The notes: generated from the letters alone by a model not told the origin. Numbered from the stretch's first letter, positions 1 through 6,644 are shown. The stretch: 12,385 bases of DNA from an uncultured Clostridia bacterium (GCA_904502105.1 CAJGDF010000023.1:1-12385); one strand, 5' to 3'. A program made the numbers and translations.

Positions 1-683
1 CCTGTTTCGGGGTTGATGACCTTTGCATATTTGCCGTCTCTTACCTCTGTTCGGTATTCAACACGGGAAAAGTCGATTCTCCAGTATGAACCGGGAACGG
101 GCATGCCTGCTTTTGTAGCCTCGATAAGGGTTTTCCAGGGCATTTTGATCTCAACGGACCAGCCTTTGTTTCCGGACATTTTTGTGGGATCGTTGATAAC
201 GCCGTCGATATGAACAGCGGTCTGCATTCCGGCAATTTCAAGACTGTTGAAGACCGTATTGTTTTCATCTCTGTAGGGTTTAACGAGAAGAAGATCCCAG
301 GTGGTGTTGAGAGCATTCATTTCAAACTCGATGTAATTATGAGTATCCCCGTCGGGATCAATGAACACCTCAAAGTCGTTTTCATAACAGATAACGGAAT
401 CGTGTTCTGTAAAAGTACCCCAGATCTTATCTTCCCAAAGGTAAGCGCCGATATAGAGGGCTTCATCGTCCCAAAGCATCTTCATCTGTGTTTTGAGATA
501 CGGTGCGGGGCGAACGGTGTTCCATTCTATATCTTCAAAGTCTTCGCTCCATTCAGCGGCGTCCCAGAAGGGCTTGTCGAGACGGCCGTCGATCTGCGGG
601 GGAAGAACTGCACGGTTGCAAACATATGTCTTGGGCTTGAATTCAATATTCTGTTCCTCAAGACCGATAAGATATTTGTACAT
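1..683 (-). CDS. CBM9-like carbohydrate-binding protein, copy A (partial, C-terminus outside window)
   Basis: Reading leftward from the ATG at 683, 227 codons lie in the window and the frame is still open at base 1. The protein aligns without any gap to the complete copy at 725-1762: by hand count 27 of 227 residues differ, about 88% identity. It carries the CBM9/DOMON-type N-terminal signature (PPQIDGRLDKPFW near residues 28-40, then EALYIGAYLWED and DFEVFIDPDGDTH). An AGGAGA ribosome binding site lies at 691-696, 7 bases before the ATG. No signal peptide is visible: the N-terminus is MYKYLIG and runs straight into charged residues, so a cytosolic location is inferred. It is the second cistron of a pair, 41 bases after the stop of its paralogue, with no promoter of its own seen. 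Family membership is fairly sure; the ligand is unknown. Confidence 0.85.
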   Translation of the reverse strand, partial: MYKYLIGLEEQNIEFKPKTYVCNRAVLPPQIDGRLDKPFWDAAEWSEDFEDIEWNTVRPAPYLKTQMKMLWDDEALYIGAYLWEDKIWGTFTEHDSVICYENDFEVFIDPDGDTHNYIEFEMNALNTTWDLLLVKPYRDENNTVFNSLEIAGMQTAVHIDGVINDPTKMSGNKGWSVEIKMPWKTLIEATKAGMPVPGSYWRIDFSRVEYRTEVRDGKYAKVINPET

Positions 684-724
684 ATATCTGTCTCCTGATC
701 TTTGCAATAATAGTCTCAGTTAAA

Positions 725-1762
725 TTATTTGATATAAACAAGACCGTCGTGACGGATATAGATGTTTCCGCCGCCTACAGCAGGGATGTGAGCTTCGTAG
801 GTGTTGGAGGTAGTTTCGATAACGGGATCGATAGCAGGAGCTTCGTCGCCGCAAAGTTCTTTCATATCATTGCAGAAGCAGCCGTGCTGTTTGAAGTAAT
901 TTCTCTGCATATAGTAGAGTTTACGGAGTTCCCATTTAAGATATTCGTTTTCGGGGATCTTGAATTCGGGCTGAGTTTTTGCTTCGTCCTGGAAGTAGAG
1001 GAAGCCCCAGAGCTCGGGCATATGCATATCTACGCGGCCGATAGGAGACCAGATCCAGTTATCTTCGGGATAACGTACGCCTGTTTCGGGGTTGATGACC
1101 TTTGCATATTTGCCGTCTCTTACTTCGGTTCTCCATTCAACACGGGAGAAGTCGATTCTCCAGTATGCACCGGGAACGGGCATACCTGCTCTGGTACCTT
1201 CGATAAGAGTTTTCCAAGGCATTTTGATCTCAACGGACCAGCCTTTGTTTTCGGACATTCTGGAGGGATCGTTGATAACGCCGTCGATATGAACAGCAGT
1301 TTCGAGGCCCTGAATATCAAGGCTGTTGAATACTGTCATATTTTCATCTCTGTAGGGTTTAACGAGAAGAAGGTCCCAAACGGTGTTGAGAGCGTTCATT
1401 TCAAATTCGAAATATTTGTGGGTATCTCCATCGGGATCGATGAAAACTTCAAAGTCGTTATCGTTGAAGATAACACAGTCACGCTCGGTAAGAGTGCCCC
1501 AGATCTTATCTTCCCAAAGATAAGCGCCGATGTAGAGAGCTTCATCGTCCCAAAGCATCTTCATCTGAGTTTTGTGGTACGGAGCGGGGCGAACGGAGTT
1601 CCATTCGATATCTTCGAATTCGTCACTCCACTCAGCAGCATCCCAGAAAGGCTTGTCGAGACGGCCGTCGATCTGCGGGGGAAGGACTGCGCGGTTGCAA
1701 ACATATGTCTTGGGCTTGAATTCGATATTCTGTTCATTTGTGCCGATAAGGTATTTATACAT
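725..1762 (-). CDS. CBM9-like carbohydrate-binding protein, copy B (complete, 345 aa)
   Basis: This 345-residue protein looks like the carbohydrate-binding family 9-like group (CBM9_1, DOMON superfamily). The sugar-binding-like beta-sandwich spans roughly residues 22-257, starting at VLPPQIDGRLDKPFW (26-40) and ending at a conserved block with MHMPELWGFLYF (246-257). A C-terminal tail follows, with KWELRKLYYMQRNYFKQHG (276-294) and three cysteines (C295, C297, C304). No signal peptide or membrane segment is present, so it is probably cytosolic, unlike secreted xylanase-linked CBM9 modules. The start is set by AGGAGA at 1771-1776, 8 bases before the ATG. Of 24 isoleucine codons I counted 23 ATC, one ATT and no ATA, a bias fitting high expression. 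It is the first gene after a consensus promoter and is followed by the near-identical copy A. It may bind a glycan or sugar phosphate, or act only as a scaffold. Confidence 0.88.
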   Translation of the reverse strand: MYKYLIGTNEQNIEFKPKTYVCNRAVLPPQIDGRLDKPFWDAAEWSDEFEDIEWNSVRPAPYHKTQMKMLWDDEALYIGAYLWEDKIWGTLTERDCVIFNDNDFEVFIDPDGDTHKYFEFEMNALNTVWDLLLVKPYRDENMTVFNSLDIQGLETAVHIDGVINDPSRMSENKGWSVEIKMPWKTLIEGTRAGMPVPGAYWRIDFSRVEWRTEVRDGKYAKVINPETGVRYPEDNWIWSPIGRVDMHMPELWGFLYFQDEAKTQPEFKIPENEYLKWELRKLYYMQRNYFKQHGCFCNDMKELCGDEAPAIDPVIETTSNTYEAHIPAVGGGNIYIRHDGLVYIK

Positions 1763-1803
1763 AGTTCATTTCTCCTGTTTATTTTAATAAATTATATATA
1801 TAC

Positions 1804-1832
1804 ATTATAAACCAAAAATGCCCTCATGTCAA
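1804..1832 (-). promoter_or_regulatory. Consensus sigma-A promoter for the CBM9-like gene pair
   Basis: On the minus strand TTGACA (1832-1827) and TATAAT (1809-1804) are both perfect consensus boxes with an ideal 17-base spacer. The start of transcription is expected near 1797, giving a leader of about 35 bases that ends in the AGGAGA site of copy B. The -35 box lies inside the hairpin that ends the upstream transcript, so promoter and terminator share DNA. Confidence 0.9.
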
Positions 1833-1854
1833 CACATTTTTGACATAAAGGGCA
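1811..1854 (-). terminator. Rho-independent terminator after the GNAT gene, overlapping the next promoter
   Basis: On the minus strand the arms are TGCCCT-TT-ATGTCA (1854-1841) and TGACAT-G-AGGGCA (1831-1819), which pair around a 9-base loop with a small internal bulge. A TTTTTGG tract (1818-1812) follows. This is the usual order for an intrinsic terminator read leftward, 14 bases after the GNAT stop codon. The 3' arm contains the -35 box of the following promoter. The same palindrome could also act as an operator. Confidence 0.75.
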
Positions 1855-1867
1855 AATTTATTTTTAA

Positions 1868-2374
1868 TTAAAGCATTTTTTCATATGCTCTTCGGGGCGC
1901 ACCGTCGGAAAGAATGATGTTCCCGCAGTACGTAAAGCCGTTTTTACCTATCATTTTCTGCATAGGGATATTATCGTCGTGGGTATCAACACGGAGGCTC
2001 GGCAAGCCTGCGGCACGGGTCTGCTGTTCGGCAAAAGAAACGAGCATCGAAGCAAGCCCCGACTTTTTGACAGACGGGCTTACCGCAACACGGTGGATGA
2101 CCCCGTAGCTGCCGTTATTGAGCCATTCTCCGTTATATATTTCGGCATATGTCGGTTCTCCGCGCATTGAGATCATTGCGGTTGCGCAGATATTTCCGTT
2201 TTCGTCAACAACGACATAGCTTTCGCCGTTTTTTATATCGTTCAGCAGCATTTCCTCATTTGGGGTTCCGTTCTGCCATTGATCGATACCGTTTTCTTTA
2301 AAGAATTTTTTTGCAGCATTGATTATTTCCATCATGGATGAAATATCTTTTTCTGTGGAATTACGAACTTTCAT
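1868..2374 (-). CDS. GNAT-family N-acetyltransferase
   Basis: This 168-residue protein has the single-domain GNAT fold length. The acetyl-CoA binding motif A is seen at residues 93-109 (IHRVAVSPSVKKSGLAS), where VKKSGLA stands for the usual Q/RxxGxG/A loop. Motif B follows at about 127-147 (LRVDTHDDNIPMQKMIGKNGF), with the N-P-M pattern typical of the family. The substrate cannot be told. It is not a convincing RimI, because the RimI substrate-side motifs are not recognisable. The ATG lies 4 bases after the stop of the upstream carboxypeptidase gene, and its AGGA ribosome binding site (2385-2388) sits in the last codons of that gene. The two are therefore co-transcribed and probably translationally coupled. 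A hairpin terminator follows it. Confidence 0.88.
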   Translation of the reverse strand: MKVRNSTEKDISSMMEIINAAKKFFKENGIDQWQNGTPNEEMLLNDIKNGESYVVVDENGNICATAMISMRGEPTYAEIYNGEWLNNGSYGVIHRVAVSPSVKKSGLASMLVSFAEQQTRAAGLPSLRVDTHDDNIPMQKMIGKNGFTYCGNIILSDGAPRRAYEKML

Positions 2375-2378
2375 TTTT

Positions 2379-3485
2379 TTATTTTCCTAACTTTAATGTT
2401 ACGATATAACCGTCGATATTGTTGCCCGAAACAAAATATTCCGTGCCCTCGGGAAGCTCAAATGACGTTGTCTCCCCTGCCGATCTTATATAAAAAATCT
2501 CATATTTGTCGCCCGTTTCGGATGTAAACATCATATGGTCGCCGTCATACGGATACGCCTTGAGATAACTCATATATTCTTCATAGCAAAGGCTCGTTCC
2601 CGAAATGATCTCTGAATGAGGCAAGCCGAGATATCTGAAATGCCAGGGCTCGTATGCGATGCCCGTAATGTCAGTTTTTTCGGAATCGTAACGGACGATA
2701 AAGCCGTATTTATAGCAGTTTTCGTTGATCCATGCATATTCGTCCTCACCGCGGAAATCGAAGCTTTCGCCGTCGGACGTATAAATACCGAGGTCAACGG
2801 CAAGACCCGTATGATGCTCGCTTGCACCGGGAACTGCGACCCATTTTTCGGTCGTTTCAACATCGCCGCCGTAATAATCGAGCTTTGAAGCGTAGATACG
2901 CTTCTGATCGTCAAGAGTTCGGTACGTGCTGATAATGTTGACATCGCCGTTGGATGTTCTGTTATAAAAATCAACAAGAAGCTTATTGAGATGATCTCCG
3001 GCAACGGGATCGATCATCATACCCGTATCGCGGAACTTATACGCGGAGGATTTATGGGTGTACATATCGATAAGCCCTGCATTTTCGGGAAATTCGTAAA
3101 GATACTGACGGTTTACAAGGATAAGAATACCTTTTTTGATATCTTCTTTTTTAAGCTCGACCGTCATCATTTTTATTTCGGGTTCAGGTTCGGGCTCGGA
3201 GACCTCTTCCTGTATGGGGGGAGTCTGCTCCTGCTCGGGGTCGGTCACAGTATCGGGGTCGGGGTTAAAAACAGAAGTATCGTCCGACATACCGTGTTCA
3301 TCGGAAACATATCCGCCGTTTTCACCGTTTTCAACGTCACCGTTACGGTTAACGATAGCCAGGATTATAAAAACAGTGGCAAGAATAACCGCGAGAGAAA
3401 AAACGGCTGTTGTGATTTTTCTGATAAGTCTTTTTCTGCGTTTACGCGCAAGTCTTTTACGTCGTGCTGTGTCTGTTGTGGGCAT
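2379..3485 (-). CDS. Membrane-anchored D-alanyl-D-alanine carboxypeptidase, VanY type (peptidase M15B)
   Basis: The protein (368 aa from the chosen start) trims the terminal D-Ala from peptidoglycan stem peptides, judging by family. The N-terminus is very basic (RRKRLARKRRKRLIRK), then one hydrophobic helix (about 23-45), then an acidic Pro/Glu-rich linker (about 46-105), so the enzyme is held outside the membrane. The zinc-peptidase core carries SEHHTGLAVD (222-231), giving ligands H224 and D231, and EPWH (279-282), giving catalytic E279 and ligand H282. TYRTLDDQKRIY (187-198) is the typical substrate-side segment. About 60 residues beyond the core (310-368) are not recognised. A longer frame opens with TTG at 3497, but that codon overlaps the ribosome binding site, so the ATG at 3485 is preferred. 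The gene is first of a two-gene operon with the GNAT gene. A true vancomycin-resistance role is not implied: no vanHAX genes are seen. Confidence 0.9.
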   Translation of the reverse strand: MPTTDTARRKRLARKRRKRLIRKITTAVFSLAVILATVFIILAIVNRNGDVENGENGGYVSDEHGMSDDTSVFNPDPDTVTDPEQEQTPPIQEEVSEPEPEPEIKMMTVELKKEDIKKGILILVNRQYLYEFPENAGLIDMYTHKSSAYKFRDTGMMIDPVAGDHLNKLLVDFYNRTSNGDVNIISTYRTLDDQKRIYASKLDYYGGDVETTEKWVAVPGASEHHTGLAVDLGIYTSDGESFDFRGEDEYAWINENCYKYGFIVRYDSEKTDITGIAYEPWHFRYLGLPHSEIISGTSLCYEEYMSYLKAYPYDGDHMMFTSETGDKYEIFYIRSAGETTSFELPEGTEYFVSGNNIDGYIVTLKLGK

Positions 3486-3490
3486 AAAGT

Positions 3491-3495
3491 ACCTC
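3491..3495 (-). promoter_or_regulatory. Ribosome binding site that decides the M15B start
   Basis: GAGGT at 3495-3491 (minus strand) lies 5 bases before the ATG at 3485. The alternative in-frame TTG at 3497 would place the ribosome binding site inside the gene and has no Shine-Dalgarno sequence of its own. Confidence 0.75.
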
Positions 3496-3524
3496 AAAAA
3501 ATAGTAAATAAAAGGGTTTTGATA

Positions 3525-3553
3525 ATTATATCATATATTTCAGAAAAAAACAA
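3525..3553 (-). promoter_or_regulatory. Promoter for the carboxypeptidase-GNAT operon
   Basis: On the minus strand TTGTTT (3553-3548) is separated by 17 bases from a perfect TATAAT (3530-3525). TGA just before it forms an extended -10. Transcription should start near 3518, leaving a leader of about 33 bases before the ATG at 3485. Confidence 0.75.
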
Positions 3554-3585
3554 TAGATTTTCTGTGTTAAAATCGAAAACAGGAC

Positions 3586-3614
3586 TTGTTTTTCGCAAAG
3601 AACTGTGATATAAT
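3586..3614 (+). promoter_or_regulatory. Promoter for the AEC-tsaE-tsaB-rpiB operon (predicted leaderless start)
   Basis: TTGTTT (3586-3591), a 17-base spacer and TATAAT (3609-3614) with TGA before it form an extended -10 promoter. Its element pattern is the same as that of the divergent promoter on the other strand. The -10 box ends only 8 bases before the ATG at 3623, so the mRNA should begin at or within a base or two of the start codon. Confidence 0.7.
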
Positions 3615-3622
3615 ATTTTATT

Positions 3623-4588
3623 ATGAGTGAAATTTTAACTATCATACAGTGTGTTGCCGTGCTGGGTATGTTCATGGCGGCAGGCTTTATTTCCGTTAAA
3701 ACGGGATACATATCCAAAGATGCGGCGGGTGCGGTGTCAAAAATAGTAACAAGGCTGATGTTTCCCGCATGGCTCGCATCAAAACTGCTTTCACAGAATA
3801 TAACAAAACAGCAGATAATCGACCAGCTTCCCCTGTTTGCGGCAGGCGCAATAATAACGCTCGCGCTTCTGGGGCTCGGTTTTCTGTTTGCAAAAATAAC
3901 GAAAGCCGAAGCGGCGAGAAAATACGTTTTACTGTCGCTTTGCTCGGCTCCGAATGCCATTTTTCTTGCGATGCCGATCTGCCAGGGCATATTCGGAGAC
4001 GAAGGATCGTTGGCATGCACGATATTCGCACTTGGCTCGGACATGATATCATGGACGCTTACGATATCTCTCCTTGCATCGGGCGGAGAAAGGCTTTCGG
4101 GCGAAAAGAAAAAGAAGGGTATACATATAAATCCCGTAACGGTCGTTTTTATAATATCCTTTATTCTCAAGATGCTCGGATTCAACCTTCCGTCGTTTAT
4201 TCAGGAGCCGCTCTACAAATTCGGCTCGGCACTGTCTTATCTTGCGATGGTATATCTCGGAATGATGCTTGTGGGTGTTAACATAAAGAACATTTTCAAG
4301 GATAAAATGACGTATCTTTTCGTTCCGCTCAAATGTTTTGTTATACCATTTGTTTTAGGTGTGGGTCTTGCATTGACAGGGCTGTTTTCGCCGATGACCG
4401 TGGGTGTTATAACGATAGTTTTTGCGGCATCACCGATGATCTCAATGACTGTTTTTTACAAGGAATACGGGCTTGACTACGTATTCGGCAATGCGGTAAC
4501 GTTTGTTTGCATATTGCTGAACATTCTGACGATACCGGCAATGTACTGGGTGGTAAGCTCGGTAATGAAAATATTGGAGCTTGTGTAA
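3623..4588 (+). CDS. AEC-family (auxin efflux carrier) transporter
   Basis: This 321-residue, very hydrophobic protein matches the AEC/Mem_trans family of secondary carriers that move small organic anions. It has about ten membrane helices in two halves of five. The halves are split by a short basic, Lys-rich cytosolic loop around residues 155-166 (GERLSGEKKKKG). Helix-breaking residues such as APNAIFLAMP (around 109-118) and AASPMISM in the second half match the crossover region of the family. The substrate (malate, another organic acid or an amino acid) cannot be told. There is no Shine-Dalgarno sequence before the ATG, and the promoter abuts it. The first downstream methionine (M16) is inside helix 1, so a later start is unlikely. 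Isoleucine codons are mostly ATA, unlike the CBM9-like genes. It ends 2 bases before tsaE. Confidence 0.9.
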   Translation: MSEILTIIQCVAVLGMFMAAGFISVKTGYISKDAAGAVSKIVTRLMFPAWLASKLLSQNITKQQIIDQLPLFAAGAIITLALLGLGFLFAKITKAEAARKYVLLSLCSAPNAIFLAMPICQGIFGDEGSLACTIFALGSDMISWTLTISLLASGGERLSGEKKKKGIHINPVTVVFIISFILKMLGFNLPSFIQEPLYKFGSALSYLAMVYLGMMLVGVNIKNIFKDKMTYLFVPLKCFVIPFVLGVGLALTGLFSPMTVGVITIVFAASPMISMTVFYKEYGLDYVFGNAVTFVCILLNILTIPAMYWVVSSVMKILELV

Positions 4589-4590
4589 TA

Positions 4591-4998
4591 ATGAAATATA
4601 TATCAACATCTGCTGAGCAGACAAGAAAGATTGCCGCAGAGCTGTTAAAAACATTTCCGCAGGGTGCGACTGTCTGCCTTGACGGAGAAATGGGCGCAGG
4701 GAAGACCGTATTTGTCCAGGGCTGTATGCAGGCAATGGGATATACGGGAAGGGTGACAAGCCCAACCTTCGCTCTCTGCAACGAATATATAACGGATGAC
4801 AAAAAAATAATGCACTACGATCTTTGCCGCATAACAGATGAGGACGATCTGTATTCCACGGGTTTTTACGACAGTGATGCGGATCTGATATTTGTTGAAT
4901 GGGCAGGAACGAACTGCGACGGATTTGACAATGCGGTAAGAATAAGTTTTTGCTACGGTGAAAACGAAAATGAAAGAGTGATAATGCTCGATGACTGA
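4591..4998 (+). CDS. tsaE: tRNA t6A biosynthesis ATPase TsaE
   Basis: TsaE (135 aa) is the ATPase of the TsaB-TsaD-TsaE complex that makes N6-threonylcarbamoyl-adenosine at position 37 of ANN-decoding tRNAs in the cytosol. All family marks are visible: Walker A GEMGAGKT (32-39), SPTF (57-60), HYDLCR (75-80, where most members have HxDLYR) and FVEWA (101-105). The frame is open further upstream inside the AEC gene, but the ATG at 4591 gives the normal TsaE N-terminus. It has GGAG at 4576-4579, 11 bases away, within the end of the AEC gene. It starts 2 bases after the AEC stop and overlaps tsaB by 8 bases, so tight operon coupling is clear. Confidence 0.95.
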   Translation: MKYISTSAEQTRKIAAELLKTFPQGATVCLDGEMGAGKTVFVQGCMQAMGYTGRVTSPTFALCNEYITDDKKIMHYDLCRITDEDDLYSTGFYDSDADLIFVEWAGTNCDGFDNAVRISFCYGENENERVIMLDD

Positions 4999-5731
4999 AA
5001 AAACGGTAAATGAAATGATGCTTGCCTTCGACACTTCGGGGCAGACTTGCGCAACAGCGGTGATAGCGGACGGGAAAGTCATCGCATCGGCGTTTTCTAA
5101 CAGCGGTCTTACGCACTCAAAAACGCTTCTCCCGTCGATCGAGAACGTATTAAAAGAGTCTCTGACAGACGTTAAACAAATAAACAAGATAGCTCTGACA
5201 GTTGGCCCCGGTTCTTTTACGGGTGTTAAGATAGGCGTTTCAACAGCAAAGGGTCTCGCTTTTGCAAAAAAGCTCCCGTGCATTGCGGTTTCAACGATGG
5301 CGGCACTCGCGTGCGGAGCAAAGGGCTTTGACGGAATAATCTGCCCTGTTTCGGACGCAAGAAGAGGCATGCTTTACAATGCTGTGTTCCGCTGTGAAAG
5401 ATCTGGATTTACAAGACTTTGCGAAGACAGACAGATCGACGGAAGCGAGCTTGCGGGCGAGCTTTCGGAATATGTTAAAAACGGCGAAAAGATCCTTATT
5501 TTAGGCGACGGAGCCGATATATTTGAAAAGAAATGCGAAGAAGCCGGCATATGCGTTTACAGAGCGGCTCAGAACGTTGCTTTTATACATGCAGAAGGCA
5601 TCTGCGAAGCGATAAAAGAAGGATTTTACGAAGAAAAGACGGCAGGAGAGCTTACGGCTGTTTATTTAAGACCGCCGCAGGCTGAAAGAGAAAGACTTGA
5701 AAGACTTGCCGCAGAGCAAAATAAAAATTAA
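4991..5731 (+). CDS. tsaB: tRNA t6A biosynthesis protein TsaB
   Basis: TsaB (246 aa) is the inactive ASKHA-fold partner that dimerises with TsaD in t6A synthesis. Evidence: LAFDTSGQTCATAVI at 11-25, THSKTLLPSIENVL at 41-54, the hallmark VGPGSFTGVKIGVSTAKGL (71-89), and the C-terminal VYLRPPQAERER block. Length is typical. Two starts are possible. The ATG at 4991 overlaps tsaE by 8 bases, and the ATG at 5015 would begin MMLAFDTSG, closer to the usual MxILAIDTS start. Neither has a strong Shine-Dalgarno sequence, so translation probably depends on coupling to tsaE. In many Clostridia tsaB is followed by rimI and tsaD; here rpiB follows, so tsaD must lie elsewhere. Confidence 0.94.
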   Translation: MTEKTVNEMMLAFDTSGQTCATAVIADGKVIASAFSNSGLTHSKTLLPSIENVLKESLTDVKQINKIALTVGPGSFTGVKIGVSTAKGLAFAKKLPCIAVSTMAALACGAKGFDGIICPVSDARRGMLYNAVFRCERSGFTRLCEDRQIDGSELAGELSEYVKNGEKILILGDGADIFEKKCEEAGICVYRAAQNVAFIHAEGICEAIKEGFYEEKTAGELTAVYLRPPQAERERLERLAAEQNKN

Positions 5732-5751
5732 AGGAAAAGGGTAATATAAAA

Positions 5752-6177
5752 ATGATAGCTATAGCATCTGATCACGCAGGTTTTGCGCTCAAAGAAAAAA
5801 TCAAGAAACATCTTATTGAAGAATTAAAAGCAGAGGTATGCGATTTCGGCACAGAAAACGAAGAAAGCTGTGACTATCCCGTATTTGCAAAGAAGGCATG
5901 TGAGGCTGTAACATCCGGCAAATGCGACAAGGCGATCCTTGTTTGCGGCACAGGTATAGGCATGAGCATGGCTGCGAATAAAGTTAAAGGCATAAGAGCC
6001 GCTGTTTGCACAGAAACATTTGCGGCGAAGTACACAAGACTTCACAACGATGCAAACGTTCTTTGCATGGGTGCGCGCGTTATCGGCGAGGGTGTTGCCA
6101 TTGAGATCACAGACACTTTCATCTCAACCGAATTTGAAGGCGGCAAGCACAAGAGAAGAATCGATATGTTTGAATAA
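5752..6177 (+). CDS. rpiB: Ribose 5-phosphate isomerase B
   Basis: RpiB (141 aa) interconverts ribose 5-phosphate and ribulose 5-phosphate in the pentose phosphate pathway. The family marks are ASDHAG (5-10), the CGTGIG loop with the catalytic cysteine C65 (65-70), and RLHNDANVLCMG (96-107) with H98 as the ring-opening residue. The C-terminal HKRRIDMFE is typical. Some LacAB/RpiB relatives use other sugar phosphates such as allose 6-phosphate; the cysteine form seen here fits RpiB. A strong purine-rich ribosome binding site (AAGGAAAAGGG, 5731-5741) precedes the ATG. It lies 20 bases after tsaB, in the same operon. Confidence 0.95.
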   Translation: MIAIASDHAGFALKEKIKKHLIEELKAEVCDFGTENEESCDYPVFAKKACEAVTSGKCDKAILVCGTGIGMSMAANKVKGIRAAVCTETFAAKYTRLHNDANVLCMGARVIGEGVAIEITDTFISTEFEGGKHKRRIDMFE

Positions 6178-6192
6178 AAGCGGTAATTTAAA

Positions 6193-6639
6193 ATGAAAAA
6201 AATTATTACTGGTTTGATATTTCTTGCGGCGGTATGCATTGCGGCTGCGGGAACGTATTCCGTGGTGATGGCTTCCGAGGTCGATTTTAAGATAAAGCTT
6301 GTTTTTTCGGGCGTTATACTGCTTCTGGCATTGATCGTGGGCATTTACGCTTCGGCTGTAACGAGAGATTCAAAGAGAAAATCGATAGAATCCGCACTTT
6401 GCGGTATTACGAAAAAAGGCATCGCGATATACGAAGACGGCGAATTTGTTTTTGCAAACAATAAATATATAAGAACCGAAGAAAAAGAAAACGTTAATTT
6501 TTTCAAAGCGGTAAGAGACGGCAAAACCGTTGACGGATACGTTGTTAAAACAGAAGAAAACGTAAACTCAAAAAGCAGATTTCTCATTATTGAGGTAGAA
6601 AAAGCCGAAGAAAAAGAGGAAACTGTTCAGGCGGAATAA
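6193..6639 (+). CDS. Small two-helix membrane protein with a PAS-like cytosolic stretch (unknown function)
   Basis: I do not recognise a named family. The 148-residue protein begins with a membrane helix (about 4-27), a short outward loop (VMASEVDFKIK) and a second helix (about 37-56). A basic stretch RDSKRKS follows, then a soluble tail. Residues 77-93 (IAIYEDGEFVFANNKYI) resemble the opening of a PAS domain, and DGKTVDGYVVK (109-119) and RFLIIEVEK (129-137) could be later PAS strands. The domain would be short and has no output module attached. The end is very acidic. It sits 15 bases after rpiB with only a weak ribosome binding site, is the last gene of the operon, and a terminator follows. 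It could be a sensor stub, an adaptor or a structural membrane protein. Confidence 0.75.
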   Translation: MKKIITGLIFLAAVCIAAAGTYSVVMASEVDFKIKLVFSGVILLLALIVGIYASAVTRDSKRKSIESALCGITKKGIAIYEDGEFVFANNKYIRTEEKENVNFFKAVRDGKTVDGYVVKTEENVNSKSRFLIIEVEKAEEKEETVQAE

Positions 6640-6644
6640 AAAAT

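Larger units (their letters stand above)
1..1762. repeat. Tandem gene duplication, 1079-bp period
   Basis: Bases 1-683 and 1080-1762 align end to end with a constant offset of 1079 and no insertion or deletion. Differences are scattered substitutions, many at third codon positions. The period equals one CBM9-like gene (1038 bp) plus the 41-bp spacer. The array may continue to the left of the window. Confidence 0.9.

Noticed and set aside
749..1810. A 353-codon open frame on the plus strand opposite CBM9-like copy B, with a similar one (210-698) opposite copy A.
   Set aside because: It is codon-aligned with the sense gene. Stops there arise only from sense TTA, CTA and TCA, which this gene avoids. 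The translation shows no recognisable domain and no ribosome binding site was found, so it is a by-product of codon bias.
1868..2374. RimI, since tsaE and tsaB lie in the same window without their usual rimI.
   Set aside because: The gene is in a different operon on the other strand, and its sequence outside the acetyl-CoA motifs does not show the RimI pattern.
2379..3485. Vancomycin-resistance gene vanY.
   Set aside because: The M15B fold fits, but no vanH, vanA/B, vanX, vanR or vanS is nearby, and housekeeping carboxypeptidases of this family are common in Clostridia.
3526..4185. A 219-codon open frame on the minus strand inside the AEC gene and the intergenic gap.
   Set aside because: It is antisense to a clear transporter, covers both divergent promoters, and has no ribosome binding site or domain.
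4507..4590. A longer N-terminus for TsaE starting inside the AEC gene.
   Set aside because: The extra 28 residues do not match TsaE, lie wholly within the transporter gene, and the ATG at 4591 gives the normal family start.
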